Assembly: GCA_028554755.1 (NCBI GenBank) | Contig: JAPTOF010000005.1 | Location: 8,751,501-8,815,500 of the forward strand | Direction of reading: 5' to 3' | DNA length: 64,000 nt | Origin: Cordia subcordata | Lineage: Eukaryota > Streptophyta > Magnoliopsida > Boraginales > Cordiaceae | In this document: in pieces, positions 1 to 13,649 of the stretch | Layout of the letters: each line of letters opens with the position of its first letter | Position numbering within the stretch: position 1 is the first letter of the stretch | Position numbers and translations under genes: made by a program | Notes under the pieces: generated by a model | What the model saw: only the letters and a program-made list of their open reading frames with translations | What the model was told of the DNA's origin: nothing | Database searches by the model: none

Positions 1-718
1 CTGTTAGCTTCATGCATGACGGAATTCTGAAAACATTCAAAATTCTTTCTGACACATTTGGTATAGGAAGAAAACATCGGCACCTTTGCTTCCGCACTTG
101 AGAAATCTGGAAATTGATCAAACAGTTAACTTGCCTGAACCCCTTTTTGAAACCCTCAATCGACCCACAGCAAATGGGAGACAAATTCAAAAAAAAAAAA
201 AAAAAAACAGAGAAGAAAAATGAAGAAATAAAAGATAACCCAGATACTACTGGATAGAGTGCATTAAAACCTTTCCTCTTTAATAATTTCATATAATCAA
301 GAAATTGCAGGAGAGATTTTTTTTTTTGGGTAAATCTTTTGCAGGAGAGATGGGGATATCTAAAGAACTGCAAACAGGCTAAAATGCTCAACCATATGAT
401 TGCACAGTGCAAAGGCTTGTGAAAAGCAGCAAACTGAGCTCAAATGCATTCTCTGGAGAATTATGCATCAGCTGATGTTTAAATGCACAGTTCAAGGACA
501 TTGCCAGCCTGTAAAAACATCTAATTTGTTTCTGCTTCTGTAAAAGTTAGCATAAATGAGAATCTGATATCATTTAATTAATGAACACAAGCTGAGGTAT
601 TTGAATAAGTATCACTATACATTGATCATAAAGCATGATTAATGCATCTGACAGAATACATTGTGAACTTACCAAATGAAAAAGAATATACATGTTTGAT
701 AGGGCAACATGGGTTCAT
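1..718. other. Downstream flank of PPH, no gene seen
   Basis: AT-rich sequence 3' of the PPH stop codon. It should include the PPH 3'-UTR and polyadenylation region. There is an A-tract near 190-207. No coding signal on either strand that I can support. Confidence 0.6.
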
Positions 719-3700
719 TCATCGAAACTCGATTTCCCGATCTTCAAATCGCGAGTTGAAATAAGATCTCAGCCTACTCCAAAGAGAGTACTTGGAACCA
801 TAGATTTGTACCCTTACTACTTTTTTTGATGCTTCCCTAATGAACTCTAAGTCTCTGGCAACATCATGGTCAATGCATTCTGGGCCATCAAGCAGAGGCA
901 ATTCGACCGAACCTTGAGACTCTAGGCTTCTGATCCACCCACGTAGCAAGAAATTCACAACCTGCATAATAGAAATCCGTTAAAGCAAGTTTAGGCGATC
1001 AGTGAGTTGACAGAAGACTAGCAAGAATCCTCATGAAATGGTTGCAACACCAGTCCTGGTTTAGTATAGCTAAAATCCCCACAAAATGGTAGTCAATTTC
1101 ACATATAAAATCAGTTGGTAGTAAAACGGAGGATTGCTTGTTCCTTGAAAATTAACATGTTCTGAACATGTTCACGCTAAATCATGTTATCTATGCGTAA
1201 GGCAAAAATCTGCATTGGACCTTGGTGAATATAAGGGGATCATGGAACACTAATTATGTTTTTACAGATTTCACCATGTGAAAGACAAGGATCATCATGT
1301 CATTAACAGCAATAGAGAAGTCTGCGACTTTAATCTCAACCAATTCATTGTCAATCACTAAATTAGAAGGAAAAGGAAAATTCTCATAAAGATGGAATCA
1401 AATACTTTTCCTGCTTACTGGTAAAAAGATCATTAAACCAGGACTCAAAGAAATTCCAATATAGACATGCAACTTGATGTGAAAATTTGCAGATGATGTT
1501 AACCTAAGAAGAACAAGAATGTTTTCTTCACAAAAAAACCAACCGCATATTAAGAATTTCAATGCATTTGACTCTTTGTCTCTCTCAATCTCTCTGGTTT
1601 CTACTCATTCTAACTCTAAAATCACAAAAATACCCTTCTCCTCCAAACAAAGAGAAGTCATAAGATTTGGCGAACAAAAGCCATTTATATTAATAATGAA
1701 TGTTCTCAAAATTATTGGACTCCTAGTAGATGAAATTAACTTTAGGACAGAAAGAAACTATCCGCTCTGGAAATGCGTTGTATAATGTAATTCAACAAGG
1801 TTAGCCATTACTTGAAAACTGTAGGCTGTTTGGTAGGCAGTCTTAAGTTTGGTTTCCAGCAATCTTGGGTTCAAGGGTTCTGACAATCAATTTCTACTTC
1901 CCACACGTGACACAGGCTCTAAAATTTATCACTTGAGGCTCTACAACTAAGGCCTTAAGGAAGTGGTGCCTGGCTAGTCATCATTGTCCCATTCAACCCC
2001 CAGCAACTCATCCCTCTGTTTCCACCTTTTAATGATAACTTCAACCTCACATTTATTATGTGAGTGCAAGTGAGAGACAGGAAGGAAAAGCCAAAAAAGA
2101 TTTTGCATTCAGGATTTTCCATAGTTGGTGCTCATTTTACGATGGGGAAAAAGAAATATATATCTGGAGAAAAATGTTCTTTTGGTTGATTGTTAGATTG
2201 GAAACTTATCATGCATGGAAGGGTGAAAAACCAGCAAAAACAATTTAACCATCACCTCATTCAACTCATTGGAATTGTTATTGTTAGTAACAATCAGTGC
2301 TTGTAGAAAGTTCAATGATACAATGCTAAATAGAGCTATTAGTTTCGCATGGAAGTTAACGAAGGAGTTTTATTGTAAAAGGCTTGTATAGCTATCTTTT
2401 CTGTGGCTTGTAAATTGGTTTTAGTATATAAATGTACTCACTGAATGACTTGGTCAAGTTATTGGGTGTTGAAATATGCAGTTACTGCAGCTAAGCCAAC
2501 GAAATGCAGTTACAATTAGTCAGAGGTAGGCTATGTACCTCAGCAACTTCATCATGAGGGCAGTGACCAGCAGGACTGATCTCATAGTATGGAGCTTCTG
2601 GCAATTGCCGCTTCACCTGTAAACCCCACACAGGCTTCACCCAAGGGTCTTCCTTGCCATACACGAGACAGATAGGTACATTGTTCATTTGGCACCTACA
2701 TTTGCCAATAAAATAGACGTTATCAACTAGAATCTAGAAATGGAAGATTTGAGTCAACTTAATACCAGAAAGCTTTTTATCCTAATACCCTCTCAAAGCC
2801 TCTTTGAAGGATAACTGCCCACGAGGTGCACACATGATCGAAGCAAAGGATGCAGCCGCAGCTGGATGTTTTGTTATCTCAACTATGCGGGAGAACACTT
2901 TATCAACTTTTGTCGAATGATCTGCATACACTTGCCTAAGAATATCTGCGATACTGGTAGGATCACTAATTTTTTGCCACCTGGAAGAAAAAGAATGATT
3001 AAAGGAAAGGAATCCATAAACTTGCAACGCATATGAATAAGAACAACTGGAAATTCTTCCTTATCTTTTTTCAGAATATCACGTTACATGAAGGATTCGA
3101 AGTGCATCTAGGTATTACTCAAGCTCTTTTACTTCTACCAAGTATGCAGAACAAATCTAATCCGACTATAAGATAACCTATTGTCAAGTAATCCCTTAAA
3201 TTACTCATACCACCATAAGACAAAGATGATTCCCATCTTCAGGATATAGGTTTACAGGTGGCAATGTTATATGTCAAAGTAAGCCATGGAAGAATAAATT
3301 AATAAAGCAAAGAACTTACAGAACTTCTGTGAGCTTCCTAACACCCGCAGGAAGAGGAAATGTCCCAGCCCATGGAAAGATTCTTGACAGTGTTGGAGAT
3401 CTAATTGGATTAGGTAGAAATCCCCAAAAAGGAGTTGCATTCAGCAAGGTTACACCTTTTACCAGATGAGGGTTGCATGCTGCAAAGTAGAGTGCAACAT
3501 ACCCCCCAAGTGAATTTCCGACAAGATAAACTGGTTCTTTAATGACCTAGCAATTTGGAAGATTAAAGTTTATCCTTTGTGCCACTGCAAATCATTCCGA
3601 GAATAGATAAAGCAATTGACGAGAGAATGCAAAAGCAATTAGTTCATGATGTTCATGGAATTATGGAGATGCTTATGACACAGTGGCCTTTATTTATTGG

Positions 3701-4857
3701 AAGAAAGAAAAATGAAGAAAAGAACAAAACAGGGTCTAAGAAAAATGACGATGTTATCTTCTCTAGACAAATTCATAAGTTTCCTCTACGGCTGTATCAC
3801 AATATAAGAAAGATACATCAGAAGGTAAAACTGGTAGAACAAAGTAACTCCTATTGAACAAGTCATCAGAAATATCATTCAGATACATATTGTATCAAAA
3901 GGCATGTAACAACATTGTACTCAAGATAAGCACGTGAACACCGGAATATTCCTTGGCAGATTAAGGGCTGAAAATGGTGTGACAAATTGATGAACGAAAG
4001 TGTACGTAGTTAAGCAGCCAAAAGAGTTAGACATTACAGAAAATCCAATCATATTGCCATCAATAGAGGAAACACAGAGTATTATTAAGAGTTACCTCTT
4101 CTATGAAATAGCGAACTTGGTCTCTCCATAAATCAATTGAATAAACAAGCTCCTTTGCCCAAGGTTCAGCTTCATCTCCAAATCCCCATAGAACATTCTC
4201 TCCTTCTGGTTCTAGTTTAGCTGCATCACTAGACTGCCTAGTTGGATCTTCAATTGGCAATGACATGCCTTGGCCTAGAAAATCTAGTGCCCATGCTCTA
4301 TAATCACGGCCAAGATCCTTTAGCTGCTTTTCATAGTGAAAGGAACCCACGCCAAAACCAGGAAGAAAGAGCACTGCTGGAGATTTGACATTTGCAAAGC
4401 CTGATTTTTCATAATGAACATTCATTTTTGGCTTCCATTCCCAGGAACAACTTTTAATTGGAGCAACATCTTCATCCTTGGATTCATCCAGCAAACCAGG
4501 AATCAAAAGCTTGGGCACTGAGTTCCGATCATCACTTAAACTTCTTTCATTCTCTTCCCCATCAAGTACAAAAGTATCATACCTTGCAGATAATACAGTT
4601 GCATCAGCACGATCGAATCCCTTGAGGTTCCCAATAACTTTGAATGGTCTTCTCCGAACAAGTTTATTTACACCAAACTGGTCAAGACAAGAATATCTAG
4701 CTGATTTATCGTCAGATTTTATTAAAAAGCAAAACAACTTTCTTTCTCTTACAATGGAAGTCTTGAAATGGTGTAAACTTTGACTTTCTTGAACAACTTG
4801 GGCTCTCAAATTCACGACATAGCAACAAGGTGCACAACTGTAGGAGTAAGTTCCCAT
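719..4857 (-). CDS. PPH: Pheophytinase, chloroplastic (alpha/beta hydrolase), 5 coding exons
   Basis: Serine hydrolase of the alpha/beta fold that removes the phytol chain from pheophytin a in chloroplasts during leaf senescence. Coding exons read on the minus strand: 4857-4096, 3546-3320, 2980-2789, 2695-2539, 961-719. All junctions are GT-AG and the phases join to one 526-aa frame ending in TGA at 721-719. Residues 1-90 are a variable, transit-peptide-like N-terminus. Then come the PPH-typical CSWEWKP block, LFLPGFGVGSFHYEKQ, the nucleophile elbow GNSLGG (Ser266, exon 2), GKEDPW (Asp410, exon 4) and AGHCPHDE (His438 region). Together these give a complete Ser-Asp-His triad. An AG acceptor just upstream of the ATG (exon edge near 4873) suggests a 5'-UTR intron, so transcription probably starts further right. 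Length is slightly above the Arabidopsis protein. The exon edges are my inference from splice signals and frame. Confidence 0.93.
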
Positions 4858-5236
4858 CCCAGCAAGCAGCTTTCTGAAACCAGGAAAGTAATAAATTACA
4901 CAAATCAGCAGACAAGATAAAAGCGAAAAGCGGGGGGTTGCTTGAGGAGATCACTATGAAACGCCTTTCTTCTTTTCTACATTGTTCCTCCCATTATTTT
5001 GTTCCTCAAATGGATCCTCTAGATAAGATCATTTTAAGAAACGAGCTGCGGGTACAAGAGACTTCCGAGGTCAAGTCCTGAAGCACTTAAAGAAGTATAA
5101 ATTCTTGAACTAACAAAAATTGATTTATATAATTACACTCATTCAATAACTCAACCTCCTTATCTTTACATCTCGCTTGTAATAAGCAACCCTCCTTTTC
5201 TTCACACCTATCATTTGATACATACATACCTACATA

Positions 5237-5237
<1 letters not shown>

Positions 5238-5273
<36 letters not shown>
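5238..5273. repeat. (AT)n microsatellite
   Basis: About 36 bp of uninterrupted TA dinucleotides upstream of PPH. It lies in the probable PPH promoter or 5'-UTR-intron region. Confidence 0.95.
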
Positions 5274-5277
<4 letters not shown>

Positions 5278-6419
5278 GAAACTCGATATTCTTATTTATA
5301 CTAAAACTTGGCCTAGTAGGCGTTGCAGCTCCTACTGAAGCCACAAAATGCTTTGCAATACCTAAAACTCTTCTACAGAACCACTTGGACCCCATTGTCT
5401 CAGTAATTATGTCTACAAAACCACTTAGTCCAACTAATAAGACATTTTAGATCCGCAGTGTACAAGACAGGAAAAATTCTTCATTTGGACATGTATAATC
5501 ACACTATACAGATAAACCTTATTCTTGAAACATCTAAGCTTAGTTTCTTTAAATCGTACATTGTATATATTTCAAGATTTACAGAAGCCAATATAACAGC
5601 TTATCCAGCTGAAATCTGCATACCCTTTAACCCCAAATCACTTAAAATCCTCACAATTATGCCATAAATCAATAAAGTAAAGAAACAAAAGACTACAAAA
5701 TTAGATGGTCACCAAGAAATGGACAAGTACTTACACTAATGAAATCATAAACAACAATCAAGAACATAATTTTCTCTTTTCTGACAGCTAATTTGACACA
5801 ACAGTGTATACGAATATGGAATTTTGCAGAGAGATCAGAGAGGAATTGTTTAATACCTCCTAATAAGCAGAGCAAAATATCATTTAGATGCTGCTCCAAC
5901 ACTTTTGGAAAATGATATGTTTCTTTATTATTCAAATCAGAATAATAACTCTTATAAGAGGAATTTTATATGCATACAATAAAAGTTTTGTGCATCGTGG
6001 CGATATTTGAGAATGGTCAAGAGGGTGAAAGAGATATTATAGTTGCTTAAGTATATGCGCTTTCTTCAAAAGCCATGAAAATTCAAGAATGACTAACCAA
6101 TAATAATGAAATATAAAATGATAAAATGGCTTTCAACTGTCAACTGTCATTTTCTTTTACTTTTCTATTTTGTATTTTTATTTTTTCTGGAGGGGATGCA
6201 TAAAAAATGGAGTACACGCAACGATTTTGCTGTTTTGACACGAGGGAAAACGTGGCTTTGCCTACTCGTTCAATCTGGAGTTTTGCGAATGGTGTTGGGG
6301 ACCATGAAAGAGGAAGTTCAGGCAAGATGGCTGATGGGTAGGTGTCCAAGCTGACAAGATGGGAGTCCGACTCGACTCAGAGGCATGTTTTAGGTTTTTC
6401 ACGTTTAGAAGACACCTAG

Positions 6420-6964
6420 GCTCCATTTATTTTGCGAAAAATAATTTTAAAAAAATTATAAAAAAAGTATTTTTAAGAAATATTTTGCTAAGATAATTAT
6501 AATAAAAATTAAATAAATGTATGTAAATCGAAAAATATATGCATGGTGTGTGTCTGGGGGGCGGGGGTGGCAAGGGTGGGAGGCGGATTGACCAAGAAAT
6601 GTCTTTTGTTGACTTTTTCATTTTTTTTTTTTTTTTGTAAAGGAGGCTATACAAAATTAGCGACAAAATAGCCGTTGGGAGGTAATTTCCCTCAAGTCTT
6701 TACCAAGCACGAGTTTTAACAAATCCAAAGGTTCGTTGATCCATGACTTTTTAAAGGCAATTGCAAAACCATAATTTACAATCCAATTAGCACTTTTATT
6801 CGTTTCACTATAGATGTGCCTCAACTCAAAGTCTTGGGTTGTTCTCAATCAGCAGGAGTTGTTCCAATCAGCACTTTTATTGACCTTTTCATTTTTAGCA
6901 ACTAAACATCGAAAAATACATAATGCGTTTTCTTGGAAAATATTTTCCACAAAACAAATGGAGT
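6420..6964. mobile_element. Candidate MITE with imperfect terminal inverted repeats
   Basis: The left end reads CTCCATTTATTTTGCG. The right end, reverse-complemented, reads CTCCATTTGTTTTGTG and the similarity continues for about 25 bp. There is no coding capacity. No clear target-site duplication is visible, so superfamily and exact limits are uncertain. Confidence 0.4.
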
Positions 6965-7226
6965 CATATGGTCAATACTTTCCAACTAGAGTGTGATTTA
7001 AATTACACAAAGCTCTGGTCAATCTCTCTATCCTTTATAAATATACTAAAGCCAAATAATGTCACTAAAAATTAACAATTAGTTTTTAGATAGGTGAAAG
7101 TTTGACACGTCAGCATGAAATATTAATTAAGCAATTCTTTTGTTAATTTTGTTATATATTGTTTTGAATAATAACTCAAAAATGTAACTTTTATTGATTT
7201 TTAACAAACCATTAATGCAATATGGA

Positions 7227-7253
7227 GATATATATATATATATATATATATAT
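7227..7253. repeat. (AT)n microsatellite
   Basis: Pure AT dinucleotide run in intergenic DNA between PPH and the solo LTR. Confidence 0.9.
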
Positions 7254-7454
7254 GAATACAATATCAAGTATTGTTTTAATTTCATGCATGCATGTAAATA
7301 TTATATACATTGTACATACATGGATGTTATATATTATATACATGCACGAATATTATAACATCTCATATTACGTATATGTTATTGAGTTTAATCCAACGAC
7401 TGAATACATTTAGTCACATGGATTAATATTATATACTTTGCCTATGATGTTCAC

Positions 7455-7457
<3 letters not shown>

Positions 7458-7496
<39 letters not shown>
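7458..7496. repeat. (AT)n microsatellite
   Basis: Pure AT dinucleotide run of about 39 bp, about 200 bp left of the solo LTR. Confidence 0.95.
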
Positions 7497-7498
<2 letters not shown>

Positions 7499-7708
7499 AT
7501 AAAAGAATATTAGGTATGGTTAAATCCAAATTAAAGTATTTAGGATATGAGTTTTATGAACAATTGATGAGAATATTAAATTCATTAATTTGAAAATACT
7601 ACCTTTGGGTTATTAGATAAGTTACTCAATTTTTTATTTATTATTTTTTAATAAATTTCATTGATAAATATTTCAATGATTTCTCTCGAATAATTCTGTC
7701 AAATAAAC

Positions 7709-9692
7709 TGTTGTATTTATACATTTTTAATTATGTTTTGATGATGTCTATTATACTAAAATTGCTTTTCTTGAGTATAATTGAGCTTAGCTTGAAGATT
7801 TGAGCATTTGAAGTCTTGGTGATCATATTGGGAGCATTTGAAGATCTTGAAGCTTGAAGTGCTTGCAGAATTTATAAAAGGCCTTTTAGCTTTTATCCTA
7901 TCAAATTGACCTTTGTTGATGGACCTTATTATAAACTCAAATGCATTGCATTAGCATGTGCATCTTTTGCATTTTAGATCATTCTTTCTCGTTGATGTGC
8001 TCTTCATCAAAATAACTTCATTTGTATGCTTGCATTTTGTTCTCTCAGATTTTTTTCTTCAAGTATATATTAGCCACAGGATGCTCTTATGTCTTCTTGT
8101 CACTAGTATATGTGTGTGTGTGCGCGCGCGCATTAGTATAAGTAATATATCTTGTATTTAACTTGTTCCATGTAGTATAGTCCTATAAGTATATTCTTAC
8201 ACCTTGGATACTTGCTTTATATGGTAAATAATACTATTGCCCATATTGTATATTGCATAAATATAAAATCTAGCATGTTTTTAGCAAAAACTCTATAGTA
8301 TTTTCAAAGAAAAGCACGTTATATTTCTTGATTTAATATAAGTTATTGTTTTACACAATGGTCAATAGCTTTACATGATGTTTATCTACTTTGAATTTGA
8401 AAAATATGTATTGCTTTAGTTTCTTGGAACAAATCTCTGTAGATCCTTGAAAAAAATAAGTTATAAATGCTTTATACAACTTGCATGTGGTATTATGTTG
8501 TATAAATGTATCTATGTATATGTATGACTTGCTTGATTTGACAAAATGGAAGAAAATCTCTTCTTTTGCACCAAAAATCTATAAAATCTGCAAAACCATG
8601 TTGTTTAAGTCTTGTATTTATTGTTTGTTATGGTAGTTGAGTTATAACTAATGAGGAAGTCAAGTTGTGTGCATTGGGCCTTGCAAACTGCAGATAAACA
8701 ACTGTATTTGGTATATAGCTATAAACTTTTGGTTTTGCATTAGCTTCTGCTTTACTATACCTATTTTAAGATATTGGCTAGCTATACCATCGAGCCGGTA
8801 AGAGTAGTCGGTAGGTATCAGCTTGGGGTTGATTACTCGGTATACCCAGTTGCTTTTTCTTGAGAGCTATGTTTTGAGGTGGTTGAGGCACCAGCTGACT
8901 GGTATGGTCAACTGATGGTTGCATAGTACCAGGTGGCTAAGGGCACCAGCTGACCGATAGGGTCAGCTGGTAAAGGTACTTTTCTGCAGTTTATTTTTTG
9001 AACATTAGGATTTTAATTTTTAGCTAATATAAATCAATCTGATACCCCAAAGTTTAGATAATAACTTGTTCAATAGCATATATTCAAGCCTTCTAACATT
9101 CAATACTCTCTCTTGCAATCATACTTCATTTATTTCATCTTCATTGATTGCACATCATTGGCATTCTATAATCAAGTCCTTGAGCTTATAGATTGCCTAT
9201 TTACTTAGAACAATATAGGAAGGTTTATATACCTCTTGAACACTTGCTCAATAAAAGTTTTTGTAAAATTCATCACTTACCATTATATTAGGTGTGTTCC
9301 TTACTCTTGGGTTGTATAGTTGTGAGAAATTTTCTATCAAAGAGTGAAGGGTTGAAATTCTGACGTATTTGGTTAATACTTATGGTCCTTGTGGTGAAGC
9401 AAGGGTTGTGATCGTTGTTCTACGCTTCTATAATGTACTAAGCAAGAAACTGATTCACTAGTAAAGTTCCCAAAATCCTAAGGGAAGACCTTAGGTAGTG
9501 GACTAGGCTCTTGGGAGCTCAAACCATTCTAAATCGCTGCGTTAATCTTCTCACCCGAAGCTTTTTACATTCCAAGTATATTTCTTATATATTGTATGTA
9601 TTATTGTTTGAATTGTTTGTTAAAGTTTTTAAATTCTTTTTTGTATCATCAATCCAATTCACCCCCCTCTTGGATTCATTCTTTGGGCAACA
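7709..9692 (+). mobile_element. Solo LTR of a Copia retrotransposon (SIRE/Maximus-like)
   Basis: It starts TGTTG and ends CAACA (5-bp terminal inverted repeat). It is bounded on both sides by the direct repeat TAAAC (7704-7708 and 9693-9697), the 5-bp target duplication expected for LTR elements. The terminal part carries CAATTCACCCCCCTCTTGG, a motif I associate with SIRE/Maximus Copia LTRs. No primer-binding site, gag or pol follows, so this is a solo LTR (1984 bp) left by LTR-LTR recombination. Inside are a (TG)n(CG)n run at 8111-8131 and two degenerate ACCAGCTGAC blocks near 8890 and 8948. Superfamily assignment is from family knowledge; boundaries and duplication are read directly. Confidence 0.82.
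8111..8131. repeat. (TG)n(CG)n alternating purine-pyrimidine tract
   Basis: TGTGTGTGTG followed by TGCGCGCGCGC inside the solo LTR; a potential Z-DNA-forming tract. Confidence 0.8.
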
Positions 9693-10418
9693 TAAACTTT
9701 TAACGTTACTTATAAAATTAAAGAAGTATAACGAGATATGAAATCGATAGACGAAATAAAAATGAAACCCATGCATAGCATGGGAGAAATATTTAGTTTA
9801 ATATATAAGTTGTACGACTTCTATGGTTTTTGGTAAGGTTACTAGTGGTATTTGATTTTCTTTTTTCAAATAAGTGTAATAATCTTAAAATAGAGTTATC
9901 ACTTAATCTAAAAGTTTATATTTATAATAAAGATATTAATATGTTTATATATTATATTAACACATGACATGGATATATTTAATGTATTCTTAAATCTATT
10001 GCTCTAATACTATGATGGATTACCACCTCATTTGAAAGCTTAATTGTAGTGAGGATATTGATATATTTATTTATTGTATTTACTCTTGTTTTAGTTTAAT
10101 AGAAAGAATGTTTGTGTAACTTCAAATTATGAACTGGAGATGAGTGAGTAGTTTGAACGCAATTTGAGTTAAAGTAAGATAATTGATATTTTTACAAAAC
10201 TCCATTTTTGATTACTTAAAACTCAATTTTATTCATAATCAATCACCTTATGCACTTTTTTTTCTGGTAAAAGCTATTTTTTTCCCCTGTTAATTAAACC
10301 TCAATTCTGAACATGCTTTAAATAACTAAGCTTATTTTCTTATAACTGATGACATAAATTCAAATCTCATTAGGCGTGAGAAATTGAATTGATGGTGGGA
10401 ATTAAAAAAGAAACAAAC

Positions 10419-10531
10419 TTTGATACTTCAACACTTTTTTAAGATTTTAACCAACTAAATGATAAATAATTAATGCTTCATCATAACAAAATGTGGAATA
10501 TTTGATACTTCAACACTTTTTTAAGATTTTA
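10419..10531. repeat. 31-bp exact direct repeat, 82-bp spacing
   Basis: The block beginning TTTGATACTTCAACAC occurs at 10419-10449 and again at 10501-10531 without mismatch, separated by unrelated AT-rich DNA. Confidence 0.85.
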
Positions 10532-10989
10532 TGACAATTCAGGCCAGCTATTAATCTATCATCACAAGTGAGCCTAATTAATTAGGACAAAATGTTTAAT
10601 TCATGTGATGACATTAGTAGTAAACTAAAGGCTCAACTATTGGTTTGTCACCATAAAAGAGTCTAATAAACTAGTCCAAATGCTTAAACTTTATGATGAT
10701 TGTTGTAGTAAACTAAAATCATTATAAGTCAAAGAGAAATTTTACATAGAATCAATGTGAGAATGGTGTTGTAGACTTCCCCTTAGACATGTGATGGCCT
10801 TGTCACACCAAACAGAATAGAACCACAATCTAGAACTTGTGGACAACATGGAATCAGAGAAACACAATCTAGGACATCTACAGTAGGAACTCTAGGTGAC
10901 GTGGAATCTGCTCAGGAACTATTCTAGTACACTCTATAATAATTTAGACCCAACTTATTAACGTGCCACCATAAGTGAGCTTAAATAAT

Positions 10990-11011
10990 TGTTGTTGTTG
11001 TTGTTGTTGTT
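10990..11011. repeat. (GTT)n microsatellite
   Basis: Seven GTT units in intergenic DNA. Confidence 0.9.
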
Positions 11012-12514
11012 ATAGATAAAAAAAATACGCATAAAGAAAAAGACCCACAATCCATAATAAATCTCATTGTCCCTTCTAATTAGTATACAAAACACCTATA
11101 TGATTAGTTACTCATATATCAATGGTTTAAATTTATTTTTAGAACTAAAATTTACTTAGAAATTATACATGTAGAAGATAATACTTCAATTGATATACTT
11201 GATCATATAAAAAGAAAGCTTAATTCTTTCCAAATGCATACATTACTTATAGAATAATGTTAACGATTTTAGTAATTGTTGTTTCAACACAAAGAAGTTT
11301 TTAAAACTAAAAATTAGTAAAATCTTAGCTAAGATCGACAATTTCTCAATTGACTATAATGTTAATTGAGAAAGAAATATAGAAGAAATTGACCACCAGA
11401 AATTTCTTAGCAACTTTATATCTCAAAAAATTAAAAAAATATTTTTTAAATAAAAATTTTAAAATAACATGATACTACATGTTGGCTTAAGCCCCAAAAC
11501 CTATTAAGACCTCCTTGCAAACAAGGGAAAGGATTTAAAATAATTCCAAATCATTCCTCTATCTCCATTCCTCTATCCAAACAGTTTTAGACAAAAATAA
11601 AATTCTATTTTTTAATATTTATTTTCGCATCAAACATTATATATTTTAACGTTTTGGATCAGAGCCCGAAAGATGTCACAGGCTCTGGGTTACCTAACCC
11701 AATAGGAAGAGAACCCAAATACCCAACAATATTGACGCAGAAATCCAAGACATTAGATTGGGCCTGAAGATTGTTTGGGTTAGTGAAACGTTGACTCTGC
11801 TGCCGGGCTCAACAGCCCGTTTTCTACAGTAATACTGTTCCAAAACGTGAAGTTTTTTGTTTGTTTTTTGTACGGATTTATTTTAACGGCTAGTATAATA
11901 AGTTAGATCAGATACTACAATGTTTCATCTAAAAAGTAAGAGAATTAGTCGTCAAATAAGTCTATGATAAATTACCACGTACCATTAACACATCAATAAG
12001 TCATTAGCCGTAACTCCTAAAAAGATTTCCTGCACTCTATAGCTTCGCTTAAAAGGGTGTTTAGCAATTTTATTTGGGTGTTTATAAACACCAAAAATGA
12101 ACCAAAAAAATAAAAATAAAAATTAATGAATGCACATATTTATTATAAACACTGAAATAAGTACCGCTAAATACACTCTAAGTTTTCCTGGAGTCGTTGT
12201 AACTTCTAATTCCACCTATTGTATAGATATTTCCCAATTGTGTGTTGCTCTCTTTTCATTTTATATGGATCCTTGTATACTTACTATTAGTTATACTTCA
12301 ATTCTTAGTTTACTTCTAACCTTTTAAAATTAAGATAAGTTATTGTTATAGTTCCCTCTCTTCCATAAAACTTATTTTCTCACGTCATCAGCGCTTGCCT
12401 TACTCTTTGGCAACTTCAATAGCCTCCTCACCTTAGTTATTTTAGCTACAGTTAGTGATATTAAAGTGAAATTGAATTTGAGAGACTACAAAATCGATCT
12501 TGAAATTTTCAAAA

Positions 12515-12697
12515 TACAAAGTAATTAATTAAAATAGAGATTGCTAGTGGAATGAAACGGGAAAAAAATTGATAAAAATAGGAAGCCACCTATTAATTCC
12601 ATATTTTTATACAAAGTAATTAAAATGGAGATTGCTAGTGGAACGAAACTGAAATACAAATTGATAGAAATAGGAGGCCACCTATTAATTCCATGGT
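12515..12697. repeat. Tandem duplication, unit about 90-95 bp
   Basis: Two adjacent copies each contain GAGATTGCTAGTGGAA and GCCACCTATTAATTCCAT with scattered differences (about 12515-12602 and 12611-12696). A second, 22-bp tandem repeat (GCCATTTCGGAACT) follows at 12729-12770. Confidence 0.8.
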
Positions 12698-13649
12698 TTT
12701 AGAAATGAATAACGTTTAGTGTGATTTGCCATTTCGGAACTGGGTTTGCCATTTCGGAACTAGGTTTGCCCTTGAAAGAAAACGTTTCAATTTGTTATTT
12801 TTCCTTTTCTTTATGGTTTTGGATGAAGTTTATTTTTTATTTTTTTTAATTCCATCATTGTAAAAAAAATAATTTAACTTTCTAAAATGAAAACCAAACT
12901 AGACCTAAGTGCGCTGTTAGAGATTAGTGTATAGAAAATTCTAAATAAGAATTTCTTTTTACACTATTTCGAAAATTCAAAGACTCAATCGTATGGATAT
13001 ATAAAATACAAGATCTCCAATCCTAGTATGAAAGGAAGGGACACGGATATTCATCATATTTGAAATAATTTTTTTTGAATTTTATAGGTCCCAACATATT
13101 TTGGGAGTTAAGAACTAAAAAGTACATAATAAATTGATTATGACGTTTCCAGAGTATGAATAAAGTAGCTTATCTTTAGTTGACCTTCGCGATTAGTTAA
13201 GGCTCATATTTAATTTTAATTGTTTGTAATGTACCTAAAAGTGCTGCGATTGCTTCTCTATAGCAACAAGAACTTTGGAGTGTCATGCATCGCTGTTTTG
13301 AGCTCGTCCTTCATTGTGTTAAATAGTGTGTGTTTTGCTTCAACGTGTATTCTATGCTAATTATATGTAATTTAATTAACTCTTAATTGGTAATTTGAAT
13401 TTGAACTTAATCATGATAAATTTGATTTATCGCAACTTATTAAGTGAATAAATATAATATGGTCGTTGTTAGGCAAAGACAAACTAAAACTATTTTATAA
13501 ATTAATAATTTCTAATTTCCCAATAGATTGGTATTTTGATAAACTAATAAACTTCAAGATTTTTTATAATCTCTCTATATATATCTTTTTATTTCATCCA
13601 TGTGTCGTCATACTAATATACATTTTTTAACTTCAAAAAGATTTTAGTC

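Noticed and set aside
1810..1990. tRNA-like words (GGGTTCAAGGGTT) in PPH intron 4
   Set aside because: No matching A box at the right spacing and no cloverleaf could be drawn; not called as tRNA or SINE.
4478..4783. 101-codon plus-strand frame opposite PPH exon 1
   Set aside because: Antisense shadow of the PPH N-terminal exon.
5087..5395. Frame with a Tyr-Ile repeat upstream of PPH
   Set aside because: Produced by the AT microsatellite; no protein family.
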